A program made the translations under genes and the position numbers. The notes below the pieces were generated by a model. That model did not search any database and was not told the DNA's origin. It saw only the letters and a program-made list of their open reading frames with translations. Below are positions 49,481 to 59,034 of a stretch of DNA of 64,000 bases, piece by piece (the first letter of the stretch is position 1; every line of letters begins with the position of its first letter). This DNA comes from Bryobacterales bacterium (GTDB lineage: Bacteria; Acidobacteriota; Terriglobia; Bryobacterales; Bryobacteraceae). The stretch is taken from contig PMUP01000062.1 of NCBI GenBank assembly GCA_003166865.1, forward strand, positions 1 through 64,000. The letters are read 5' to 3'.

Positions 49481-50797
49481 ATGTCCCCCACTACGGTCTT
49501 CCATAAATTCCGGAGTGCACTCCAGCGCATCGAAGCTCAGTTTGGAGATTTGGCCCACCAGGCGGGAGAGGCCCTCGACCGGGAACTGGCATCGGTCGAG
49601 CAGGACGTGATGGCGTTTCTGGATGGCCTCAAGGCACATGTCATTCAGTATCCGGAGCCGCTGTTCGCGCTGCTCCGGAAGGTGAAGCCGATCCTGATCG
49701 TCAAGGAGTTTGCGCTGGTGACGCGCTTCGAGGACGTGCAGGAAGTGCTGGCGCGCGACGACGTGTTCCAGGTGACCTACGGCGAGAAGATGCGCGTGAT
49801 CACCGGCGGGAACGACTTCTTCCTCGGCATGCAGGACTCGCCCGCCTACACCCGCGACGTGGCGCATATGCGCTCAGTGTTTCGCCGCGAAGATATCCCC
49901 GGCCGGATTGTTCCCTTCATCGAAAAACAGGCGTCCGATCTGGTGGACGCGGCGGGAAACGAACTGGATGTCGTAAAGCAGTTAAGCCAGACCGTCCCGG
50001 TGCGATGGGTAGGCGACTATTTCGGCTGCGAACCCGCTTCGGAAGAAGAATTGGCCCAGTGGAGCAGCGTGATTTTTCAATTTCTCTTCACCGATCTGAA
50101 TAACGATCCGGCAGTGGGGAAGGCTGCGCGAGATGCCGCGGCGGCGACGCGCGACTGGCTCGACCGGACCATCGCGAAGAGGAAGGCGAATCCTTCGTCG
50201 CGCGACGATGTGCTGGGGCGCTGTCTCGCCTTCGAAAGCATTCAGACGCCGGGTATGGACGATCTAGGCATTCGGAACAACCTTCTGGGATTGATTACTG
50301 GAGCGATTCCGACTACCTCGAAGTGCTGCGCCCAGGCCCTGGATCAGTTGCTCGACCGGCCCGAGGCCTTACGCGGCGCACAGGAGGCGGCGCGGGCTGG
50401 CGATGATGCGCTGCTTGCCCAGTATGTGTTCGAGGCGCTGCGCTTTAATCCGAATAACCCAGGAGTATTTCGCATCGCGGCGGAAGATTATACGGTCGCG
50501 AAAGGATCATTGCGGGCGACGACGATCGGCAAAGGAACCACTGTTCTTCCGGCAACCCAATCAGCGATGTTCGATGACCGCGTGGTGGACAATCCCAACG
50601 AATTTCAAATCGGCCGGCCCGCCTATCTGGACATGCAGTTCGGCTACGGATTGCATACTTGCTTCGGGCAATATGTGAATCGCGTACAGATTCCGGGAAT
50701 TTTGAAGCCGCTTCTGCGCAAGCCAGGGCTCCGCCGAACCGGCGCGCTCCAGTATGAAGGACCGTTTCCGTCGAGTTTGCCGGTTCGATTCGACTGA
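49481..50797 (+). CDS. Cytochrome P450 with atypical I-helix
   Basis: 438 residues, soluble. FGYGLHTCFGQ (387-397) is the haem-binding loop with Cys394 as axial thiolate. EALR (318-321) is the ExxR motif. The I-helix reads GLITGAIPTTSK (270-281): the usual acid in front of Thr-Thr is replaced by Pro277. P450s that use ready-made peroxides or isomerise them, rather than activating O2, often lack this acid. No redox partner is encoded nearby, but a peroxidase is directly upstream. Together this suggests use of a hydroperoxide; not proven. The first 60 residues are a charged helix unlike usual P450 starts. Confidence 0.88.
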   Translation: MSPTTVFHKFRSALQRIEAQFGDLAHQAGEALDRELASVEQDVMAFLDGLKAHVIQYPEPLFALLRKVKPILIVKEFALVTRFEDVQEVLARDDVFQVTYGEKMRVITGGNDFFLGMQDSPAYTRDVAHMRSVFRREDIPGRIVPFIEKQASDLVDAAGNELDVVKQLSQTVPVRWVGDYFGCEPASEEELAQWSSVIFQFLFTDLNNDPAVGKAARDAAAATRDWLDRTIAKRKANPSSRDDVLGRCLAFESIQTPGMDDLGIRNNLLGLITGAIPTTSKCCAQALDQLLDRPEALRGAQEAARAGDDALLAQYVFEALRFNPNNPGVFRIAAEDYTVAKGSLRATTIGKGTTVLPATQSAMFDDRVVDNPNEFQIGRPAYLDMQFGYGLHTCFGQYVNRVQIPGILKPLLRKPGLRRTGALQYEGPFPSSLPVRFD

Positions 50798-50914
50798 CCA
50801 AAGGTCAGCCCCGGCATGATCCAGCGCAAGACCCGCGCGGCTATTGGCCGATAAGGCTGGCTACCAGCACTCGTCCTCAATGAGGTAAAATTCGCCCGGT
50901 TAGCGGCGCGAGTC

Positions 50915-53315
50915 ATGATCGGCCAGACCATCTCCCACTACCGCATTCTGGAGAAGCTTGGCGGCGGCGGTATGGGTATCGTCTATAAGGCCGAGGACAC
51001 GCGGCTGCATCGATTGGTGGCGCTGAAGTTCCTGCCGGACGAAACCGCGCATTCCCCGAGCGCGCTCCAACGTTTTCGGCGTGAGGCTGAAGCCGCCTCG
51101 GGGCTGAATCATCCCAACGTCTGCACGGTTTACGACATCGGCGGCGAAGACGCGCAGCCCTTCATTGCCGTGGAGCTGATGGATGGCAAGACCCTGAAGC
51201 ACTGCATCGAAGCCAAACCGCTAGCGCTGGACCAATTGCTGGCATTGGGGGTTCAGATCGCGGATGGGCTCGACGCTGCCCACGCTGCAGGGAATAATCC
51301 ACCGCGACATCAAGCCTGAGAACATCTTCGTCACCAAGCGAGGGCACGCGAAGATCCTGGACTTCGGCCTGGCTAAGCTGGCACTCGCGGAGGGTGTCGA
51401 TTCGAAAGCCGCGCTGCCGACTCAAGCGGCTACCGAAGAGATGCTCACCCACCTCGGCACGGTGATGGGCACCATCGCTTACATGTCCCCGGAACAGGCT
51501 CGCGGCGAGGAACTGGACGCGCAAACCGATCTGTGGTCTTTCGGCGCGGTGCTGTATGAGATGGCAACAGGACGAATAGCATTTCCCGGCAACAGCGCCG
51601 CAACGGTTCACGATGCGATTTTGAACCGCACGCCGCTTCCCGCGACGCGGTTAAATCCGGAACTGGCGCCGGATCTGGACCGGGTCATTAACAAGGCGCT
51701 GGAGAAAGACCGCAACCTTCGATACCAGCACGCCTCTGAGATTCGCGCCGATTTGCAGCGGCTGAAGCGCGATAGCGAGTCCTCCAGAAGCGCTGCCACG
51801 GCAGCTTTACCTGATAAAACGCTCCAACGTCGCAAGCTCGGGGTCGTTCTAGCCGCCTTGATCGCCATCATCGGAGTGGCAGCGGCTGGCGCTTGGTACC
51901 TGCGAGCGGGTAGGGCAGCCTCGATTGATTCATTGCCGTGCTGCCCTTCACCAACCTGAGCGGAGATGCCAACACCGACTATCTCAACGACGGGATCACG
52001 GAGGCGTTGATTGCCAGCCTCACGCATGTGCCCGAGCTGAAGGTGAAATCCCGCAACTCGGTCTTCCGCTACAAAGGGAAGGATGTGGACGCGCAGAAGG
52101 CCGGCAGTGCTTTGGGGGTAACTGGGCTGGTGAGCGGGCGTGTGACGCCGCGGGGGGACCGCATTGAAGTGAGCGCCGAGCTTACCGAGGTTCGGGACAA
52201 CACCGAAATTTGGGGGCAGCACTACAGCGCCAAGAGCGCAGAGATGATCTCGTTGCCAACAACAGATTGCTGGAGACCTTGCGGATAAGTTGAGTTCCAA
52301 GCTCAGCGCTCCAGAAAAGCAGCAGGTAACCAGGCAAGGGACACAAAATCCGGAAGCCTATGAGCTGTATTTGAAAGGGCGTTACTCCTGGAACAAACGG
52401 GCGAAGCCAGACCTTGAAACAGCAATCTCTTATTTCAATCAAGCCATCGCCAAAGACCCCGGCTACGCCCTGGTATATTCGGGTCTAGCGGATGCATATC
52501 TCGTAATGTCCAGCGACGGTGGTGATGGCATTCCGAGCGAAGCCTTTCCGAAGTCGAATGCCGCCGCCCGCAAGGCGCTGGAATTGGACCCGACCTTGGC
52601 CCATCCCCATGCCGTCCTAGGCACTAACGAGATGCAGTACGACTGGGATTTTGCCGGAGGAGAGGCTGAGTTCAAGAAGGCTTTCAAACTCGACCCCAAC
52701 GATGCCACGGCACACCAGTGGTACGCGTTGAATATAAGCCTCATTGGCGGCAGGGACCAGGAAGCCTTGGCTGAAGCCAATCGAGCCCACCAGCTAGATC
52801 CGCTGTCACCGATTATCAGCTACCGGATAGGAGCCGTTCACTTCTTGGCACGACGGTACGACGAGGCCATTGCCGTCTACCAGAAGATTGTAAATGAGAA
52901 TCCTACATTCGGTGCAGCGCACCATGGTTTAGCTTGGGCTTATTGGGGGAAACGCATGTACCCCCAGGCGGTTGAAGAATCGAAAACCTTTGGCCAGCTT
53001 TCCGGCAACCGGGACGAATCTGATTTCGCTTCTGCTATGGAACAAGGGTTTCGCGCAGCGGGCTGGAAGGGCGCTCTCACCAAGAACATTGAAGCGCGGC
53101 AAGCGCGACGCGAGGCCGGATACTCGTCTGCGTACATGGTTGCTATGATGTATGCCGACTTAAGGGACAAAGAGCAGGCCTTCCGGTGGCTCAGGACTGC
53201 CTATCAGGAACACGACTGGGTTCTGATGGGTTTGAAGACTGACTTCCAACTCGATCCCATACGTTCGGACCCGCGGTTTGCCGAACTGGTGCGTAAGGTG
53301 GGGCTACCGCAGTAG
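50915..53315 (+). pseudogene. Ser/Thr kinase-TPR gene broken by three frameshifts
   Basis: Joined, it encodes a kinase domain ([50 protein letters not shown]), a transmembrane helix ([20 protein letters not shown]), a TolB-like/CadC-type domain ([21 protein letters not shown]) and TPR repeats to the end. The coding frame changes three times: an extra A near 51293 (before HRDIKPEN), a missing base near 51931 (SID-S/IAVLPF), and an extra C near 52256 (MISL/QQQIAGDLADKL). The coding content is otherwise well kept, so the damage is recent, or the indels are sequence errors. Whole-length homologues are common in Acidobacteriota. Confidence 0.8.
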
Positions 53316-53345
53316 CCAACGCCACCCACCCGGTTACATCCGTCC

Positions 53346-53373
53346 TACCGAGCCGCGCGCGTCAGCAAGCGGT
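53346..53373 (+). repeat. REP-like repeat copy 3 (variant)
   Basis: TACCGAGCCGCGCGCGTCAG then CAAGCGGT: same 28-base length as the 59834-59861 copy (read on the opposite strand) with about 24 of 28 bases equal by eye. It lies between the broken kinase gene and rpe. Confidence 0.6.
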
Positions 53374-53406
53374 CCCCCCGTGCTAACATCATCTTTAAGT
53401 TCCAGC

Positions 53407-54081
<675 letters not shown>

Positions 54082-54116
54082 TATATAAGCCTCTGACGGT
54101 TTACTATAAGGTGGAT

Positions 54117-55421
54117 ATGGCAAAATACCTAATGATCGCGATAGCAGGAGCGGGTCTTTTGACCTCCTGCGGTTTCCGCGCGAAGAAATATGCTGACCCG
54201 ATCACCAAGGACACCAAACAACCGGACAAGGTCCTGTTTGATCGCGCCGTCGACGACATCGAACACGGCCGCTACGAGATCGCCCGTATTACGCTTAATA
54301 CCCTGATCAACACCTACGATCAGAGCGAGTTCCTCGCCAAGGCCAAGCTGGCCGTCGCCGACAGTTGGTTTCGCGAAGGCGGCACCGCCAGTCTGGCTCA
54401 GGCGGAAGCCGAGTACAAGGACTTCATCCTTTTCTATCCGACCATGGAAGAGGCCGCCGAATCCCAGCAGAAGATCTGCATGATCCACTACAAGCAAATG
54501 GACAAGTCGGATCGCGACCAAAGCCAGGCCATCCGCGCGGAAGACGAATGCCGCGCCCTCGTCACGCAGTTCCCCAACAGTAAATATGTCGACGAGACCA
54601 GGCAGCTTCTGCGCAACATTCAGGAAGCCATTGCCGACGGCGAGTACCTGGTGGGCAGCTTCTATCTAAAGCGCGGCGACAACTCCGCTGCGGCCAACCG
54701 GCTGGGCCATGTTGTGGAACAGTATCCTCTGTATAGCAAGGCCGACTTGGCGCTCTGGGAAATGGGCCAGGCCTACGGAAAGCTGGGCAATCGTTTCCGC
54801 AAGCAGCAAGGCGACGCCTATTCCAGGATCGTGCGCGATTACCCTATGAGCGCCTATGCCGACGATGCCACTGCGAAACTGAAGGAGCTCGAAATGCCGG
54901 TCCCGGAGCCTGACAAAGCCGCGGTCGCGCACATGCAATATGAGCGCGATCATAAGGAAAAGGCCGGCATCGTAACGCGCAACACCCTGTGGCTCAGGCG
55001 CAATCCGGATATGAGCACGGCCGCTCGTCAGGGCGATCCCGCCATGACGAATCTGCGTCCTTCGGTTCCGCCGCTGGTTCCGCAGCCGGCCGGCGCCGGC
55101 ACCGCATTCACTGGCGACGTGACTCAAACACCGGTAACTTCTAACGCGCTGGATACCAAACCGGATGCGCGCGCCAATCCTCCCGCGCAAGGTGAGGCCG
55201 CCGCAGCCGCTCCGAACACCCCGGCTGGCCAAACCGCTGCCGCCGCCGATCCGTCGAAGCCTGCCGCGGCTGATCCGAACGCCAAGAAGAAAAAGAAGAA
55301 GGACAAAAAGCAGCAGCCCGCGGCCCCCACTACTGATCAACCCGCTAGTGCCCAGCCCGCTACCGCGACGCCCGCTGCTGCACAGCCCGCGGCACCACCA
55401 GCCGCCGCGCCATCAAATTGA
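54117..55421 (+). CDS. bamD: Outer membrane assembly lipoprotein BamD
   Basis: 434 residues from ATG 54117; AAGG sits 7 nt before it. GTG 54111 is also possible. A lipoprotein signal ends LLTSCG, so Cys near residue 18 is lipid-modified. TPR-like helices follow (VLFDRAVDDIEHGRYEIARITLNTLINTY, QAEAEYKDFILFYPTMEEAAESQQKI, YLVGSFYLKRGDNSAAANRLGHVVEQYP), the BamD fold acting with BamA in outer membrane protein insertion. The last about 130 residues are a low-complexity Ala/Pro/Lys tail with a Lys-rich run, longer than in typical BamD. The gene overlaps the next by TTGA. Confidence 0.9.
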   Translation: MAKYLMIAIAGAGLLTSCGFRAKKYADPITKDTKQPDKVLFDRAVDDIEHGRYEIARITLNTLINTYDQSEFLAKAKLAVADSWFREGGTASLAQAEAEYKDFILFYPTMEEAAESQQKICMIHYKQMDKSDRDQSQAIRAEDECRALVTQFPNSKYVDETRQLLRNIQEAIADGEYLVGSFYLKRGDNSAAANRLGHVVEQYPLYSKADLALWEMGQAYGKLGNRFRKQQGDAYSRIVRDYPMSAYADDATAKLKELEMPVPEPDKAAVAHMQYERDHKEKAGIVTRNTLWLRRNPDMSTAARQGDPAMTNLRPSVPPLVPQPAGAGTAFTGDVTQTPVTSNALDTKPDARANPPAQGEAAAAAPNTPAGQTAAAADPSKPAAADPNAKKKKKKDKKQQPAAPTTDQPASAQPATATPAAAQPAAPPAAAPSN

Positions 55422-55996
55422 GCCGCATCCTCCTGGCTGACGACAGCCCGCACGCCCAGCGCATGGGTGAGCGGATCCTGCGCGAGGAGGGTTTTGAAGT
55501 TGTCAGCCTCACCGACGGCGACGCCGCGATGCTGCGCCTGGCCGACGTCGATCCCGACCTGATCCTCGCCGACGTTTTCCTTCCCGGTAAATCCGGATTC
55601 GATCTTTGCCGCTACGTCAAAAACGATCCGCGCTTCAAACACGTGCGCGTGGTTCTTACCGCTGGGCTGCTCGAACCGTTCGACGAGGACGAAGCCAAGC
55701 GCGCCGGCTGCGACGCCATTCTCAAGAAACCGTTCGAGGCTTCGAAAGTCGTCAGCACCATCGATCCGTTGGTGAAGGAAGCCCAACTGGCGCGCGGCCT
55801 GTTCGCCGACGTGATCGCTTCCGCGCCGCCGGCTGAACCCGGACTGCCGCCCGCGCCGCCAAAGTCCCCCGAACCGCCCACCCCTGAAATCGATCCCGAA
55901 CGCGTCCGCGCGGCCATCACGCTGGCCCTCGACGCCGCCTTGCCAGCCATGATCCAGGAAATTACCGAGCGAGTCTTGATAGCATTGGGTCATTAG
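55418..55996 (+). CDS. Response regulator with Pro-rich linker
   Basis: 192 residues from TTG 55418, overlapping the bamD stop. Receiver domain 1-118: RILLADDSPHAQRM (acidic pair), DLILADVFLPGKSG with the phosphoacceptor Asp, VVLTAG with Thr, and ILKKPF with Lys. A proline-rich linker (APPAEPGLPPAPPKSPEPPTPE) leads to an amphipathic C-terminal helix (VRAAITLALDAALPAMIQEITERVLIALGH) of DUF-like type. No DNA-binding output. The tail could dimerise or bind a partner. It is the last gene tied to bamD; yajQ starts 3 nt later. Confidence 0.85.
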   Translation: MSRILLADDSPHAQRMGERILREEGFEVVSLTDGDAAMLRLADVDPDLILADVFLPGKSGFDLCRYVKNDPRFKHVRVVLTAGLLEPFDEDEAKRAGCDAILKKPFEASKVVSTIDPLVKEAQLARGLFADVIASAPPAEPGLPPAPPKSPEPPTPEIDPERVRAAITLALDAALPAMIQEITERVLIALGH

Positions 55997-55999
55997 CAC

Positions 56000-56500
56000 A
56001 TGCCCGACAATACATTCGATATCGTGTCCAAGATCGACTTGGCGGAAGTGAACAACGCCGTCCAGCAAGCGCTGAAAGAAATCCATCAACGCTTCGATTT
56101 GAAGGATTCCAAGTCCGACATCCAGCTCAACGAAAAAGACAACAAACTCGTGCTGGCCAGCCTGGACGAATTCAAATTGAAAGCCGTCACAGACGTGCTG
56201 CAACAGAAGCTGGTGAAGCGCAGTGTGCCGCTGAAGGGTTTAAGCTTCGGCCCGATTAATCCGGCCGGAGGATCCACCGTCCGCCAGGAGATCACGTTGC
56301 AACAAGGCATCGCAATCGAAAAGGCGCGCGAGATTGTGAAAACGGTCAAGGACAGCAAAAAGAAAGTGCAAGCCTCCATCCAAGGCGATTTCGTGCGCAT
56401 CTCCGGCAAGGACCGCGATACGCTGCAGGAAGTGATGGCGCTGCTGCGGGGCCAGGACTTCGGCATCGACATGCAGTTCACCAACTATCGCTCTAACTAA
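56000..56500 (+). CDS. yajQ: YajQ family nucleotide-binding protein
   Basis: 166 residues, full length. Family signature from the start: MPDNTFDIVSKIDLAEVNNAVQQALKEIHQRFDLKDSKSDI, then LKGLSFGPINPAGGSTVRQEITLQQGI and DSKKKVQASIQGDFVRISGKDRDTLQEVMALL. YajQ folds as two ferredoxin-like halves; Xanthomonas members bind cyclic di-GMP, while others bind tRNA or nucleotides. Which applies here is open. The stop codon lies in a 17-bp tandem repeat. Confidence 0.93.
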   Translation: MPDNTFDIVSKIDLAEVNNAVQQALKEIHQRFDLKDSKSDIQLNEKDNKLVLASLDEFKLKAVTDVLQQKLVKRSVPLKGLSFGPINPAGGSTVRQEITLQQGIAIEKAREIVKTVKDSKKKVQASIQGDFVRISGKDRDTLQEVMALLRGQDFGIDMQFTNYRSN

Positions 56501-56547
56501 GCCCGTCCCAAACCTAACCCTGTCCCAAATCTAAGCCTGTCTCAAAC
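56497..56547 (+). repeat. Three 17-bp tandem repeats across a gene junction
   Basis: CTAAGCCCGTCCCAAAC, CTAACCCTGTCCCAAAT and CTAAGCCTGTCTCAAAC run head to tail from the yajQ stop to 1 nt before the hydrolase ATG. Copies differ at three or four bases. No Shine-Dalgarno is present in front of the downstream ATG, so the array itself is its leader. Confidence 0.7.
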
Positions 56548-56548
56548 A

Positions 56549-57196
56549 ATGCCGCGCCGCATCGAAAGCCTCTTCATCGACGGACCCGCAGGACAGTTGG
56601 AAGCGCTGCTCGAAGAACCTGAGGATCAGGAACCGCGCCACGCCGTTCTGGTTTGCCATCCGCACCCGCAGCATGGCGGCACGATGCACAACAAAGTCGT
56701 TTATCGCATCGCGCGCGGGCTGCGCCGAGCCGGCGCGGTGGTGCTGCGATTCAACTATCGCGGCGTCAACCTGAGTGAAGGCAAGTACGATGGCGGCATC
56801 GGCGAAACCGAAGACGCCCGCGCCGCGCTGGCCGTGCTTCGATCCCGCTATCCCGGCCTCCCATTTTCGCTGGCCGGTTTTTCGTTCGGCTCGCGCATCA
56901 TGCTTAGACTGGGCTGCGAGATCCCCGGCTCCGAAACACCGGGCCCGTCCAGGCTGATCGCCGCTGGCTTTCCGGCTAACTCGTCCGAGGGCCATGCACT
57001 TGGCCGCTGCCCAGTCCATCGCGTCTTCATCGCGAGCACGCACGACGAATTCTCCTCCGTTCCCGCGATGGTGGCATACTTCGCCGCGCTCGAAGAACCA
57101 AAGGAACTGATCTGGATCGAGGCTCCGGATCACTTCTTCAGCGGAGCACTGGATGAATTTGAAAACGCGATCTACCGAATCGGCAGCGAGACCTAG
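56549..57196 (+). CDS. Alpha/beta hydrolase
   Basis: 215 residues. VLVCHPHPQHGGTMHNKVVYRIARGL and VVLRFNYRGVNLSEG are typical of the COG2945-like group; GFSFGSRIML has the nucleophile Ser in G-x-S-x-G. The late His is likely in APDHFFSG and the acid in THDEF. Substrate unknown; members include esterases and dienelactone-type enzymes. It ends in CTAG, shared as stop with the convergent response regulator. Confidence 0.87.
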   Translation: MPRRIESLFIDGPAGQLEALLEEPEDQEPRHAVLVCHPHPQHGGTMHNKVVYRIARGLRRAGAVVLRFNYRGVNLSEGKYDGGIGETEDARAALAVLRSRYPGLPFSLAGFSFGSRIMLRLGCEIPGSETPGPSRLIAAGFPANSSEGHALGRCPVHRVFIASTHDEFSSVPAMVAYFAALEEPKELIWIEAPDHFFSGALDEFENAIYRIGSET

Positions 57197-57639
57197 CTGG
57201 TAGCGTGCCGCATTTCGCGCTGCACCCTGCGGGCCGCGCGCTGGCTGATCAGGTTGGCCACTTTGCCGAGCAACCCCGGAATATCCTCAGGCGTGATGAG
57301 CATACGCGCCTGCGTTTGCGGCTTGGCGTTCTGGTCTTTGGCAGTCTGGTAAGTGGTTACAATCGCCGTCGCTGGTTTGTAATCCATAATACGAGCGTGC
57401 GCCAGCACCTTGAGACCAGCTTCGGGCGATTCCATTTGCAGGTCGCTCAAAACCAGCTCGTACTCCTGTTCATCCAGCATTGGTATAGCTTCTGCTGCGG
57501 AAGCTGCTGAATCTACATGATATCCGCTAGCTTCTAGAACAGTCTGCAATGTCAAACGCGAGGTAGGGTTGTCGTCTACCAAAAGTACTCGAGCGAGTTC
57601 AAACTGCGTGCACCGATCAGTCTGGTGTGTAATTTTCAT
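57193..57639 (-). CDS. Single-domain response regulator
   Basis: 148 residues from ATG 57639 (MKITHQTDRC; GGTGG upstream; the frame is open to 57696). Receiver signs: ARVLLVDDNPTSR (acidic pocket), LVLSDLQMESPEAGLKVL with the phosphoacceptor Asp, TAIVTTYQ with Thr. The usual terminal Lys position is replaced or shifted (the following part is AKPQTQARML). A basic C-terminal tail (LISQRAARRVQREMRH) follows rather than an output domain. No kinase gene nearby; role unknown. Confidence 0.85.
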   Translation of the reverse strand: MKITHQTDRCTQFELARVLLVDDNPTSRLTLQTVLEASGYHVDSAASAAEAIPMLDEQEYELVLSDLQMESPEAGLKVLAHARIMDYKPATAIVTTYQTAKDQNAKPQTQARMLITPEDIPGLLGKVANLISQRAARRVQREMRHATS

Positions 57640-57719
57640 TCGGCGCCACCCGCGTCCTAGGTATAGTGTAAACGATGATCCGCGAAATGGAAGCACAGAT
57701 TTATGGTAGGCCGTTCTAG

Positions 57720-59030
57720 TCAGTTGGGGAATACACGCTGGAAGATCTGATCGATGTTCCGTAACTGTCTGGAAACAGAGAACGAATTATCGATTGTCTG
57801 GGGGCCTAGGTGCTTAGTGATGGCCGGATCGGATTCTATGGCAGCGCGGAAATCGCCGTCCTGCTCCCAGGCGGTCATCGCGTGGCCCTGGACCAATTTG
57901 TAAGCTTCCTCACGTAACATCCCCGCCGCCGTGAGATCCAGCAAGAGCTGGCCGGAGAACACCAAGCCCCGGGTCAGGTCCAGGTTTCGCTTCATTCTGT
58001 CCGGCGACACCCGAAGCCCCGAAATCAGCCAGACCGTTCGGGCCAGCATGTAATCGACGGCCGAAGTGGTATCGGGCAAGATGATGCGCTCCACCGACGA
58101 GTGGGAAATGTCGCGCTCATGCCAAAGTGCGCTGTTTTCGAAGGCCGCTTGCGCGTTGGACCGGACCACGCGGGAGAGTCCGCAGATCTGCTCCGAGGTC
58201 ACAGGGTTGCGTTTGTGCGGCATGGCGGAGGATCCCTTTTGGCCTTCCGTGAATGGCTCTTCCACTTCGCGAACTTCGGTGCGCTGCAGATGCCGGATCT
58301 CGAGGGCGATCTTTTCCAGAGTGGCCGCGACCAGCGCCAGGGTGGCGACGTAATTGGCGTGGCGATCTCGCGAGACGACCTGGGAAGCGATGGCGGCCGG
58401 CCGCAGTCCAAGCCGCTGGCAGATGCGGTCTTCGGCCTGTGGTCCGATGTGTCCGAAGGTTCCGACGGCGCCCGAGATCTTGCCCACGCGCATGCCCTCG
58501 GCGGCGGCCGAAAAGCGCGTGAGATTGCGCGTCATTTCGTCATACCAGAGAGCGAGTTTGAGGCCGAAAGTGATCGGTTCGGCGTGCATGCCATGGGTTC
58601 TTCCGATTTGCACCGTATCTTTGAATTCGAACGCGCGCGTCTTCAACACCGCGGCGAGATCGGTGATGCCCCGGAGAATCAGATCCGAGGCGCTGCGGAC
58701 CATCAGAGCTTGCGCCGTATCGACGACGTCGTTGGAAGTGAGGCCGTAATGCAGCCATCGCGATGCAGGCGCCTCGCCGGCGGCGGCCAGGCTTTCTGAA
58801 ACCGCCGTGGTGAAGGCGATGACGTCGTGCTTGACCTCGCGCTCGATCTCCTGAATACGCTTGAGGTCGAAGCTGGCGTGCTTGCGGAGCAGGCGCGCGG
58901 CTTCCGGCGGCACGTCATTGGTCTGCGCCAGTGCTTCGGCGCTAGCCAGCTCCACTTCCAGCCACTGGCGGTATTTGTTCTCGTCGCTCCAGATGCGGCC
59001 CATCTCGGAACGTGTGTAGCGTTCGATCAT
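57720..59030 (-). CDS. purB: Adenylosuccinate lyase
   Basis: 436 residues. It acts twice in purine synthesis: cleaving SAICAR to AICAR and adenylosuccinate to AMP, releasing fumarate. Motifs: RYTRSEMGRIWSDENK at the start, HYGLTSNDVVDTA, GRTHGMHAEPITFG with the catalytic His, and the fumarase-superfamily signature GSSAMPHKRNP (catalytic Ser). The B. subtilis-like short form. A stretch of 4 bp lies between its start and the stop of the metallohydrolase gene. Confidence 0.96.
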   Translation of the reverse strand: MIERYTRSEMGRIWSDENKYRQWLEVELASAEALAQTNDVPPEAARLLRKHASFDLKRIQEIEREVKHDVIAFTTAVSESLAAAGEAPASRWLHYGLTSNDVVDTAQALMVRSASDLILRGITDLAAVLKTRAFEFKDTVQIGRTHGMHAEPITFGLKLALWYDEMTRNLTRFSAAAEGMRVGKISGAVGTFGHIGPQAEDRICQRLGLRPAAIASQVVSRDRHANYVATLALVAATLEKIALEIRHLQRTEVREVEEPFTEGQKGSSAMPHKRNPVTSEQICGLSRVVRSNAQAAFENSALWHERDISHSSVERIILPDTTSAVDYMLARTVWLISGLRVSPDRMKRNLDLTRGLVFSGQLLLDLTAAGMLREEAYKLVQGHAMTAWEQDGDFRAAIESDPAITKHLGPQTIDNSFSVSRQLRNIDQIFQRVFPN

Positions 59031-59034
59031 TCAA

